Positions 26,838-37,142 of a stretch of 64,000 nt of DNA are shown piece after piece. The position numbers and the translations under genes were made by a program. Origin of the DNA: G963674955 sp963674955 (lineage in GTDB: Bacteria; Desulfobacterota; Desulfovibrionia; Desulfovibrionales; Desulfovibrionaceae); NCBI GenBank assembly GCA_963674955.2, contig CAXXKR010000001.1:186001-250000 (forward strand), given 5' to 3'. Numbering within the stretch: position 1 is the first letter of the stretch; the number at the start of each line of letters is the position of its first letter. The notes below the pieces were generated by a model. It saw only the letters and a list, made by a program, of their open reading frames with translations. It did no database searches and was not told the origin of the DNA.

Positions 26838-26925
26838 GCATAGCAGAAAAGCCAAACCCGTCGCGAGGCGGGGGCGGAAAATCACGGGTCTCAGAGGAGA
26901 TGGCCGGGTTGCCTGTGGACATCAA
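26838..26925 (+). promoter_or_regulatory. c-di-GMP-I (GEMM) riboswitch aptamer
   Basis: The plus strand shows, in order, AGCCAAACCC, a hairpin CCGTC-GCGA-GGCGG with a GNRA loop, GGGCGGAAAATCACGGGTCT, and GATGGCCGGGTTGCCT. These match the conserved blocks of GEMM-I aptamers and of the second aptamer in this window, although the core reads GAAAATCACGGG instead of GAAAGCCACGGG. GGCCGGGTTGCC is the standard 3' block. The platform lies in the 160 bases to the TPR start and was not resolved. Confidence 0.78.
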
Positions 26926-27084
26926 AGTACGGCATAGTTCCCGCCTCTCGCCAAAGAAATTCAGTCCGACCCGAATGAACGTTATACGCTCAGGCTGCCC
27001 TGCTCGGGCTTGGCTTGGCGCTGTTTGGTGGTAGGAAGTCTTGGTGCCGAAAGGCATAAGTGAGCCTTCACTCGGGAAAAGAAA

Positions 27085-28035
27085 ATGACTTCACAGTTGT
27101 TGGACTCAAGTCTTGCCGGTGGCTTAAAACCCAGAGAACCTTCGGGCTGCGCCAGCCTGGACAATGGCTCCCTGCGATGCGCCTTTTCCACGAGCAAGGA
27201 GATCAAGATCGGGACCGGAGTGACGGCCAAGAAGCAGTTGTCCAAAATGATCTGGTACATCAACCAGACCGGCCCAGACGAGTTCGAGATTCAGAGGGTC
27301 AACAAGAATTCGGTTCCGTCCGGAGAGGTCAGAACCATTACCCGGGAAGAGCTTCTCGAGAACTACCAGCCTGAAATCAAGCATTACGATTGCCGGGTGC
27401 GCCCGGCAATGCGCGAGCTGAATCTGAACGTTGAAAAGGCCGACCGCCATCGCATGCGCAACGAGCCTTACAGCGCGGAGATGGAGTACAACAACTGCCT
27501 GCGGGTGGACGAAACCAATATCCGTTCGCTCTTTGGGCTGGGTCTGGTGTACTTACAGCTGGGAAACACTGAAAAGGCCGCAGGCGTGTTCTGGGACCTT
27601 TCCAGGCACAAAGCCGCCTTTACCGCCAAGCACAAGCATCTTTTCAACGAGTTCGGAATAGCCTTGCGGAAAAACGGAATGTACAACGAGGCGGTGGAAT
27701 ACTACTCCCGGGCCATCAGTTTTTGCGAGGGCGACGACGAAAACCTCTACTTCAATCTGGCCCGGGCCATGTATGAGGCGGGAGATTACAGAAGAACGGT
27801 GCAGAATCTGTTGGCTTCCCTGGAACTGAATTGCCGCAGCAGGGAGGCCCGCCTCTTTTCCAGGCACATAGCCAGCACCGTCAGCCCTGGGGACATGATG
27901 CAGCCCGAAGAGGATGCAGGGCAAGTCAAGCCGGAAGACGGGCATTGCGTCGGCAAGGGTCTGATCGACCGCTTGAAGGAAATAATCGACAATTGCGAAG
28001 ACTTCTCACAGGCGGCCGCCCGCGGAGCCGCATAG
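27085..28035 (+). CDS. TPR-repeat protein under GEMM riboswitch control
   Basis: 316 residues; no signal peptide. The N-terminal ~100 residues (KMIWYINQTGPDEFEIQRVN and GEVRTITREELLENYQP) form an unfamiliar domain; residues about 120-260 contain TPR-like helices (NIRSLFGLGLVYLQLGNTEKAAG, ALRKNGMYNEAVEYYSRAI, LYFNLARAMYEAGDYRRTV). A scaffold role in a c-di-GMP-controlled process is inferred from the leader riboswitch. The start follows GGGAAAAG, a weak ribosome site, which is suitable for translational control. Confidence 0.78.
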   Translation: MTSQLLDSSLAGGLKPREPSGCASLDNGSLRCAFSTSKEIKIGTGVTAKKQLSKMIWYINQTGPDEFEIQRVNKNSVPSGEVRTITREELLENYQPEIKHYDCRVRPAMRELNLNVEKADRHRMRNEPYSAEMEYNNCLRVDETNIRSLFGLGLVYLQLGNTEKAAGVFWDLSRHKAAFTAKHKHLFNEFGIALRKNGMYNEAVEYYSRAISFCEGDDENLYFNLARAMYEAGDYRRTVQNLLASLELNCRSREARLFSRHIASTVSPGDMMQPEEDAGQVKPEDGHCVGKGLIDRLKEIIDNCEDFSQAAARGAA

Positions 28036-28095
28036 CGTCAGGCTTGCGGCTATTGACCTGTTTTTCCCGCACAAGCAGATTCTTAGAGTGAACAC

Positions 28096-28686
28096 ATGAA
28101 ATTGGAAGTGATGATTCTTGGCGACTATCTTTCAGTCCAGGGGCTGCGCATGGCTCAGTCGCTGGTGAAGAAAATCAAGGCTGTATTCGGGCCGGACTGG
28201 CGCAGGATAATGCTTTCAATGGGCTGCGGCCCGGAGGGCACGGAAGCGTTCAAGACGGTTCGCGGCAGGCTGGGAAAGGCGCCGACCGTGGTTTACCGGA
28301 AGACAGGCATATTGATGCAGAGCGACTCATTCGGCCTAGTGGTCAAGGTCGACGGTGTGGAGACCATGGTCAATCTCATAGACAGGGGGGTCGGCTCGTT
28401 TGATCCGGCCATGCTAATGCAGGATTTTACGGCCCAGGACCTGTTGGGCGTGTTCGGCATGAGGGGCGGCGGGTACCTGAAGTGCGAATGGGACGAACTA
28501 AGCGGTTTCAGTCAGGAAAAGCTGGCAATAGCCTATGACGACATAAGGGGGCTGCTCAACCGCAAGGAGAGTATGGAACTGGTCCACACCTTCACCTATG
28601 ACGGCCTGGAGTGCGACAGGCAGTCCTGCTGCAGTTGCGGCCAGCTGGATCACGCCGGCCAGGCTTTTCACGTCAAAAAGGGCTAG
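28096..28686 (+). CDS. hypothetical protein with a Cys-rich C-terminal motif
   Basis: 196 residues, no signal peptide or membrane helix. The body has no recognised domain. Near the C-terminus is CDRQSCCSCGQ, a cluster of four Cys that could bind zinc or iron-sulfur, and an isolated YLKCEWDEL. It lies 60 bases after the TPR gene on the same strand, so it may be in the same c-di-GMP-controlled transcript. Function unknown; it is an orphan to me. Confidence 0.65.
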   Translation: MKLEVMILGDYLSVQGLRMAQSLVKKIKAVFGPDWRRIMLSMGCGPEGTEAFKTVRGRLGKAPTVVYRKTGILMQSDSFGLVVKVDGVETMVNLIDRGVGSFDPAMLMQDFTAQDLLGVFGMRGGGYLKCEWDELSGFSQEKLAIAYDDIRGLLNRKESMELVHTFTYDGLECDRQSCCSCGQLDHAGQAFHVKKG

Positions 28687-31253
28687 CCGCCCAGGACCCT
28701 GTCGATGGCCGACAGGAGTTTTTCCCTGTCCAGGGGTTTGATCACGAATCCGTTTACACCGGCCTCAAGACCCTTGTCGCGTATGGCGTCCAGGGCGTGG
28801 GCCGTCATGAGCAGGATGGGCGTCGCCGCATTCGCTCCTCCCCCGTTGCGCACCATGCGGGTTGCCTCCAGTCCGTCCAGGTGAGGCATTTCCATGTCCA
28901 TGAGCACCAGGTCGTAAGGTGCTGCGGAAAGCACGTTTACGGCCCGTTCACCGTCCTCCACGACATGCACCGTGTGCGAGCGGGTGGAGAGGTGCAGTCT
29001 TGCAAGCTCCGAGTTGGTTTCGTCGTCGTCGGCCAGCAGGATCTTCAAGGGTCTGCCTTCAAGGGCCGGTGCAGCGTTGGCCTGCTGTTCGCCAATGTCT
29101 CCGCCGGGTTTCAGGGGCAGCACAAAGGAAAAGGTGCTTCCCTTGCCCATTTTGCTTTGCACCAGAATGTCCCCGCCCATCATGCCCACCAACTGCTTGC
29201 AGGTGGCAAGGCCAAGCCCGAAGCCGTCGTGCTTGCGCTGGGCAGGGTCGCTGGCCCGGCTGTAGCTCTTGAATATGGTTTCAAGCTTGTTTTCCGGTAT
29301 GCCCACGCCGGTGTCGGTCACGGAAAAGAGAAGGGGAACCGCGCCCGACGGAATGAACTCCAGGCCGTGTTTTTTGTAATCATCCGGGGTTGCGCCTGTA
29401 ACCGCGAGGCGCACCTCGCCGTTATCAGTGTATTTCAGCGCGTTGCCCACCAGGTTGACGATCACCTGGCGCAACCTTTTGGGATCGCCGCGCAGGGTGT
29501 CGGGCACGTCTTCTCCAAGGGAGAAATCCAGGAGCAGGTTCTTTTTTTCGGCCTGCACGGCCATCAGGCCCTTGATGGAATCGAGCATCAGGTCCGGGCG
29601 AAAGTCGACGTTGTCCAGCTGGAGTTTTCCCGCTTCCAGCATTGAAAATTCCAGAATGTCGTCGATTACCGAGAGAAGGTGCTCCGCCGATTCCCTGACG
29701 GTGTCCAGCCGTTCCCGCTGTTCCGGGCTGTCCTCGTGGCGCAGGGCCAAGTCGGAAAGCCCGATGATGGAACTCATGGGCGAGCGGATTTCATGGCTCA
29801 TTGTGGCCAGGAACCTGCCTTTGGCCTGATTGGCCTCGTCGGCGCGAATCCTGGCGGAATTAAGGGCTGATTCCGTTCGCTTGCGCCAGGAAACCTCCTC
29901 GGTCAGCCGGGCGTTGGCCCTGGTCAGTTCGGAGTTGCGTTCGATGAGCAGGCCGATGCCCGCTCCGATGATGCCCAGAAGAAAGGTGATCAGGATGCCC
30001 ATGAGCCTGCTGGCGGAAACGCTCGCCTCCAGGCTGGAGGCGGAGATGTCCATGCCCACCACGCCCAGGATGGCTCCGGTGTCGTCCTTAAGGGGCGCGA
30101 ATCCTGAAATCCATTCACCCCAGCGGTCCGTGTAGGGACCGACCAGAACGGTTTTTCCGCTGGAAAAAACGGCCTTCAGTTCGTCCGGGGCGTCGTCATA
30201 GGGGTCTCCGGGCGCGATGTAGATGTCCGATGTCGGCGGCTCCGTGTCCAGCAGAAAATCAATGGACCGGTCAGCAGGGTTCATGTCCACTATGTACACG
30301 AATCTGAGATCGTTGTTGGACCGGCGAATCTTGGTCAGCTGGACGAGAAGGCGGCGGTATTGCGGTATGTCCAGGCTTGATTTGTCCGCCACAAGGGCTC
30401 CGACCTCTTCCGGGTCCAGGGCGTTGCCCACGGCGGAAACGCGCATGAAGAGTTCGTTGCGTATGGATGTTTCCGATCCCGATCCAAGCACGCTGGTCAG
30501 GGCGAAGCCCATGAAAATGGCGAAACCGACCGCCGTGACCCCAAGGGCAAAGGCGAACGGCTTGTCTTTTTTGACGGAGTCCGGTTTTTCCCGGCCAAAG
30601 GCCGTGGATCTGGCCATGACAATGGCCACTGTGGCCGTGGTCGCCGCATGAAGTATCTCGAGGATGCCCATCCATTTTCCAGAGGCGTCGGTCGAGTCTT
30701 CCGCAGTCACGGCAAACATCGAATGAAGCGCGGGCAGGGGTCCGGCGCAAAGGAAATAGGCCGCCAACAGGGGATAAAAGGAAAACAAAAGTCCGCTTTC
30801 GCCGATCTCCTTTCTCAGCCACCAGAGGCCGCAGAGTCCCACCAGTCCGCAGACAAGGCCGAGATGCTGGTCTATGGCCGCGCTGAACCCCGTGGCTCCG
30901 AACTGAACCGCGCCCGCAATGGGCAGGATGAGCAGAAGGGCGGCCAGGACATATCCGGAATTGCGAATTTTGCCCGTGGGAAGCCCCTGGGCTCCGAACA
31001 GGGCCAGGAAGATGAATGACAGGGCTTTCAATGATCCGCTGATGATGAACAGGGACCCCTGTTCAGGTTGGGCCTGGCTGATGAGCAAAAAGGCGAGGGA
31101 CAGGGCCATGAATGTGGAAAAAAGGCCCAGCCAGAGCCATTGCAGTTTTTTTTGGCTGCGGAACAGATGCAGGGCAAAGGCCGTAATGAAAAAAAGAAAA
31201 AACGCATGAATGAACTGTATGTAGTCCAGATTGTGGCTGAACAGGCTCTCCAT
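28683..31253 (-). CDS. membrane hybrid histidine kinase with an extracytoplasmic Cache-like sensor
   Basis: I place the start at 31253, after GGGGAGAGCAG; the frame extends to 31277, which would overlap the thioesterase stop. 856 residues. Seven or eight membrane helices fill the first ~255 residues (MASE-like). A Cache-type sensor follows (LRFVYIVDMNPADRS and FAPLKDDTGAILGVVGMDIS), then one membrane helix, HisKA (FLATMSHEIRSPMSS), HATPase (LVGNALKYTDNG, DTGVGIPEN) and a C-terminal receiver (LVLMDMEMPHLDG). Phosphorelay is expected; no partner is adjacent. Confidence 0.88.
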   Translation of the reverse strand: MESLFSHNLDYIQFIHAFFLFFITAFALHLFRSQKKLQWLWLGLFSTFMALSLAFLLISQAQPEQGSLFIISGSLKALSFIFLALFGAQGLPTGKIRNSGYVLAALLLILPIAGAVQFGATGFSAAIDQHLGLVCGLVGLCGLWWLRKEIGESGLLFSFYPLLAAYFLCAGPLPALHSMFAVTAEDSTDASGKWMGILEILHAATTATVAIVMARSTAFGREKPDSVKKDKPFAFALGVTAVGFAIFMGFALTSVLGSGSETSIRNELFMRVSAVGNALDPEEVGALVADKSSLDIPQYRRLLVQLTKIRRSNNDLRFVYIVDMNPADRSIDFLLDTEPPTSDIYIAPGDPYDDAPDELKAVFSSGKTVLVGPYTDRWGEWISGFAPLKDDTGAILGVVGMDISASSLEASVSASRLMGILITFLLGIIGAGIGLLIERNSELTRANARLTEEVSWRKRTESALNSARIRADEANQAKGRFLATMSHEIRSPMSSIIGLSDLALRHEDSPEQRERLDTVRESAEHLLSVIDDILEFSMLEAGKLQLDNVDFRPDLMLDSIKGLMAVQAEKKNLLLDFSLGEDVPDTLRGDPKRLRQVIVNLVGNALKYTDNGEVRLAVTGATPDDYKKHGLEFIPSGAVPLLFSVTDTGVGIPENKLETIFKSYSRASDPAQRKHDGFGLGLATCKQLVGMMGGDILVQSKMGKGSTFSFVLPLKPGGDIGEQQANAAPALEGRPLKILLADDDETNSELARLHLSTRSHTVHVVEDGERAVNVLSAAPYDLVLMDMEMPHLDGLEATRMVRNGGGANAATPILLMTAHALDAIRDKGLEAGVNGFVIKPLDREKLLSAIDRVLGG

Positions 31254-31276
31254 CTGCTCTCCCCTTGCGTCCCTCA

Positions 31277-31807
31277 TCAGGTTCTTAGATAATCGAGGAA
31301 CTCTGCGGGAACACTGTCGGTTCCCAGATTGCTGCGAAAATCTTCAGGCCTCGGCACGATGAAACTGCCGGTTCCGTATACCCGGACCGTTCCGCCGGAA
31401 TCGATCCATGCTTCCGCGGTTATAAGCTTTTTCCCGGCCTTTAAAACCCTGCCCTTGGCCACGCACGGCTTGCTCGTGTTGAGCGCCCTTGAAAACTTGA
31501 TTTCCATCCTGGCCGTGAAGACCAGCTTGCGCTCGAAATGCATTACGGCCCAACACATCATCTCGTCCAGCAGCATGGCCTGGAATCCGCCGTGCACCAG
31601 ACCGGGAAATCCCGCCATTTCCTCCTTGATCCGGGACAGGGGGCTGAGAACCACGTTTTCTGCGGGGTCGTGATAAAACTCCAGCCTGAATCCCCAGGAA
31701 TGGCTGGGCGAGCATGCGAAGCAGTTGTAGCCCGGAAAGTTCAGGAGCAGGTTTTCAACTTTTGTCAGGTTGCTGGTGTCCATGTGGCTGCATGGGGGGC
31801 TTGGCAC
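31277..31807 (-). CDS. PaaI-type hotdog acyl-CoA thioesterase
   Basis: Up to 176 residues; the GTG at 31807 overlaps the preceding stop (TAGTG), and an ATG at 31783 (MDTSNLTK) is the alternative start. The hotdog core shows GLVHGGFQAMLLDEMMCWA, the HGG thioesterase signature, and FSRALNTSKP. Such enzymes cleave acyl-CoA or aryl-CoA thioesters in the cytoplasm. The lipoprotein gene upstream and the kinase downstream are on the same strand. Confidence 0.85.
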   Translation of the reverse strand: MPSPPCSHMDTSNLTKVENLLLNFPGYNCFACSPSHSWGFRLEFYHDPAENVVLSPLSRIKEEMAGFPGLVHGGFQAMLLDEMMCWAVMHFERKLVFTARMEIKFSRALNTSKPCVAKGRVLKAGKKLITAEAWIDSGGTVRVYGTGSFIVPRPEDFRSNLGTDSVPAEFLDYLRT

Positions 31808-32199
31808 TAGAATATGAACCGGTAGGTTCTTCCGTCGTTGGCCTTGGCAAAGCCCGCGCCGCCATCGCTGCTGACGTAGAAGACCATTTCCAGCAAATAA
31901 TTGTCAGGGCCGGTGACCACCCCGTAACCTGGTTCGCCGGAGGAAAGCATTCCGCCGAAAAGACCGGAAATTTCTCCGGGGGCGAACAGGGAAAAGGCCA
32001 AGCCGTGCAGGAATGAAAGATTTGTGTATTTCCCAGAGGCCACCTGACCGGAAGGCAGAGTGACTGTTATGGTCTTGGCCCTGGAATCTATCTCGCCCAC
32101 AAGGGCGCTTTGGGAGTTCATCTCCACAAGGCTCATCTGGTGCCTGTGCGCGCAGGAGGCCAGGGTCAGCAACATGGCTGTGATGGCTAAGTATTTCAT
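31807..32199 (-). CDS. small lipoprotein, unknown function
   Basis: 130 residues with signal peptide and lipobox TLASC (ITAMLLTLASCAHRH). The rest is beta-rich, with a hydrophobic middle (LHGLAFSLFAPGEISGLFGG). No known domain seen. It is translationally coupled to the thioesterase behind it. Confidence 0.7.
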   Translation of the reverse strand: MKYLAITAMLLTLASCAHRHQMSLVEMNSQSALVGEIDSRAKTITVTLPSGQVASGKYTNLSFLHGLAFSLFAPGEISGLFGGMLSSGEPGYGVVTGPDNYLLEMVFYVSSDGGAGFAKANDGRTYRFIF

Positions 32200-32294
32200 G
32201 CTGGAATATGGTGTTACTCTGTTGGCAGCCGGTTGAATACAACCCTTACGATTTGCGAGGATTAAAACATCTTTCCCTGAAAAAAGCCAGAGGG

Positions 32295-34808
<2,514 letters not shown>

Positions 34809-34877
34809 GTCCTTCGGGTTCTTTTGGTTGTAGTAGTATGAGTTTGCTCTTTGGTCCGACCATGTGAGTTCATGTTT

Positions 34878-34902
34878 GGGGACGGGATATTGCCCCGTCC
34901 CC
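34878..34902. other. stem-loop between MCP and kinase genes
   Basis: GGGGACGGG and CCCGTCCCC pair across ATATTGC. It lies just beyond the chemoreceptor stop on the minus strand but has no following T run, so termination is uncertain. Confidence 0.45.
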
Positions 34903-34919
34903 GGCGCGCAGGCTGTCGG

Positions 34920-36938
34920 CTAAAAGGATTCAAAATCGTCGTCTGCATCCTCGTTCATGTTCAGGTCCAATCCGTTTTTGCGGGGAGGAGGCTGTGCCGC
35001 CTCAAGCCGTTTGGGCTGTGCGGGGCGCACAACGTATTTGTTGGCCCTTCTGCCTTCGTTCAGATTGAAAAAGGACATGGTCTGTTGCAGTTGTTGTCCT
35101 TGCCCGGCAAGCTCGCTGGACGTGGAGGCCATTTGTTCGGCTGCCGACGCGTTTTGTTGCACCACCAAATCCAGCTGTTGGATGGCCTTGTTGATTTGTT
35201 CCGCCCCGGCATTCTGTTCGCTGCTGGCGGCTGCGATCTCCTGCACCAGCTCGGCGGTTTTTTTAATGTCCGGGACAATGTCTCTTATCATCTTTCCGGC
35301 CTGCTCCGCCACCTCCACGCTTGTGGTCGAAAGTTCGCTGATTTCCGATGCCGCTTCTCCGCTGCGTTCGGCCAGTTTGCGCACTTCCGCAGCCACCACG
35401 GCGAACCCCTTGCCGTGTTCACCGGCGCGGGCCGCTTCTATTGCCGCGTTCAGGGCCAAGAGATTTGTCTGTCTGGCGATTTCCTCGATGATGGAAATCT
35501 TTTCCGCGATCTGTTTCATGGAATCAACCGTCTGGGTGACGGCGTTTCCACCTTGTTCGGCGTCCTTTGCCGCCTTGGCCGCCATGCCTTCGGTTGTCTG
35601 GGCGTTGTCCGCATTTTGCTTGATGTTTGAGGTCATTTCCTCCATGGACGAGGAAACCTCTTCAATGGAGGCGGCCTGCTCCGTGGCCCCCTGCGACAAG
35701 CCCTCGGCTGCGCTTGAAAGCTGCTCGCTGCCGGAAGCCAGGTTGTCCGTTGCGGCCAGGACTTCCCCAACAACCTCCCTCAGTTTTCTGTTCATCTGCT
35801 TCAGGGCGTCCGCCAAAACACCGACCTCGTCCTTTTGATTCACGTCGATGGACTGGCTCAGGTCGCCCGTGGAAAGGCTCTTGGCCAGGGCTACGCCCTT
35901 GAGAACCGGGCTGGTGATTGATTTGGCCAGAAATACGCCCAGAAGAATTGCGATCAGGGTTCCCGCAGCCATGCCGATGATGGAGGTCAGGGAAGCGCTG
36001 GTTGCGGCTACGTCGGATGTTTTTACCTCCTCGTGGGCCAAGTCCCGGTTCAACTCCACGATCTGATTGAGAAATTCCAGGGCGACATCCTGTTTTTCCT
36101 TGGCCTTGACCATGGCCTGCTCGGTCATTTTCGCGTACAGGGCCTCGGATTCTCCCGCCAGTTCGCGTATCTTACGGAAGCCGTCAAAAACCTTTTCGGC
36201 AGCCGGGATAACCTCAGTTTTGAGCGTCCTGGACGCCCCCTCGGTGTTGCCGGCTGCAGTCAGCTGCTTCAGAGTTCCCACACTGGCGTGAAAATCGTCG
36301 TGAGGGACTTGAAGCTCCTCGACTATTGCCATGAGGTCCGGGTTGTCGGTCTTGAAGTCGGCCATCCATTTTCCGAAGTTGCAGGCCTTGGGATCTGTTC
36401 CGCCTTCAAAGTTCTTTCCCGTGGCGATTGATTCGCAGGCCTGGGTTTCGAGCTTGTAATGGTCGCCTCTGAATATCTCGAAATTTTTTCTGAGATCGGT
36501 CGGGTTGAGAATGTCCCCCTTGAGGAGCTGGTTGGAGTAGTCCATGAATTTGTTGTTTTCAACGGCCCATTCCTTCCAGGCCGGGATGAACTGCTTCCAG
36601 AGCTCCTCTTCCTGGGGAGTTTTTTGAAAAGGCTCGTAGACGTTCCAGGCGGCCGTGTATCTTTCCCGAGCCATGGCGATGTTGCCGACCTGTTGTTCCC
36701 TGCCTTGTCTGTCAAGGGTCGGGGAAAGCATGGTCCGCTGGGCCACGCGAATCGATTCAGCCTCCTTTGCGATTATCAGCAGGTTTTCCACGCTGGGCAT
36801 GCGCACAAGGCCGACATTGGTCAGCCCCTCATGGATGTTTTCCACTCCGAACCAACCAACCAGGCCCACTGTCAGCGTGATCAGGGCGACCACGAGAAAT
36901 CCCCCGACCAGTTTGATCATCAGTCTTAGGTTTTTCAT
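34920..36938 (-). CDS. methyl-accepting chemotaxis protein with a periplasmic CZB-like zinc motif
   Basis: 672 residues. Membrane helix at about 7-30, periplasmic domain about 31-310, second helix about 315-340, HAMP, then the signalling domain with EIARQTNLLALNAAIEAARAGE and a typical hairpin tip. The periplasmic part contains His160, ACNFGKW (Cys186) and VPHDDFH (His213, His217), the order of ligands in CZB zinc domains, which are normally cytoplasmic. The tail is DADDDFESF; the last five residues resemble a CheR/CheB docking pentapeptide with Phe in place of Trp. The promoter at 37083-37111 reads into this gene. Confidence 0.9.
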   Translation of the reverse strand: MKNLRLMIKLVGGFLVVALITLTVGLVGWFGVENIHEGLTNVGLVRMPSVENLLIIAKEAESIRVAQRTMLSPTLDRQGREQQVGNIAMARERYTAAWNVYEPFQKTPQEEELWKQFIPAWKEWAVENNKFMDYSNQLLKGDILNPTDLRKNFEIFRGDHYKLETQACESIATGKNFEGGTDPKACNFGKWMADFKTDNPDLMAIVEELQVPHDDFHASVGTLKQLTAAGNTEGASRTLKTEVIPAAEKVFDGFRKIRELAGESEALYAKMTEQAMVKAKEKQDVALEFLNQIVELNRDLAHEEVKTSDVAATSASLTSIIGMAAGTLIAILLGVFLAKSITSPVLKGVALAKSLSTGDLSQSIDVNQKDEVGVLADALKQMNRKLREVVGEVLAATDNLASGSEQLSSAAEGLSQGATEQAASIEEVSSSMEEMTSNIKQNADNAQTTEGMAAKAAKDAEQGGNAVTQTVDSMKQIAEKISIIEEIARQTNLLALNAAIEAARAGEHGKGFAVVAAEVRKLAERSGEAASEISELSTTSVEVAEQAGKMIRDIVPDIKKTAELVQEIAAASSEQNAGAEQINKAIQQLDLVVQQNASAAEQMASTSSELAGQGQQLQQTMSFFNLNEGRRANKYVVRPAQPKRLEAAQPPPRKNGLDLNMNEDADDDFESF

Positions 36939-37082
36939 TTATTCCCCCTGAGATAACAAGTGACAGACTATTGTTGCACGGATTCGTCGATAAGCCGTGC
37001 GGGTCTTCTGTTGCCAAGCGGAGACAGGTCCATGAGCGTGTGCAGGGAGTTATGCATGTTTGTGGTGCTCATACAGACATAT

Positions 37083-37111
37083 TATATAGAGAACCTTCAT
37101 CGGCTCGTCAA
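37083..37111 (-). promoter_or_regulatory. sigma-70 promoter of the chemoreceptor gene
   Basis: On the minus strand TTGACG and TATATA are separated by 17 bases, leading to a 145-base leader. A 10-base palindrome TGAACGTTCA at 37123-37132 lies just upstream and may be an operator. Confidence 0.6.
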
Positions 37112-37142
37112 TAATTTTTAACTGAACGTTCAATTTTTGCCT

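Noticed and set aside
37095..37125. FliA (sigma-28) promoter for the chemoreceptor
   Set aside because: GCCGATGA is a good -10 match, but TAAA lies 12 rather than 15 bases away; the sigma-70 pair fits better.
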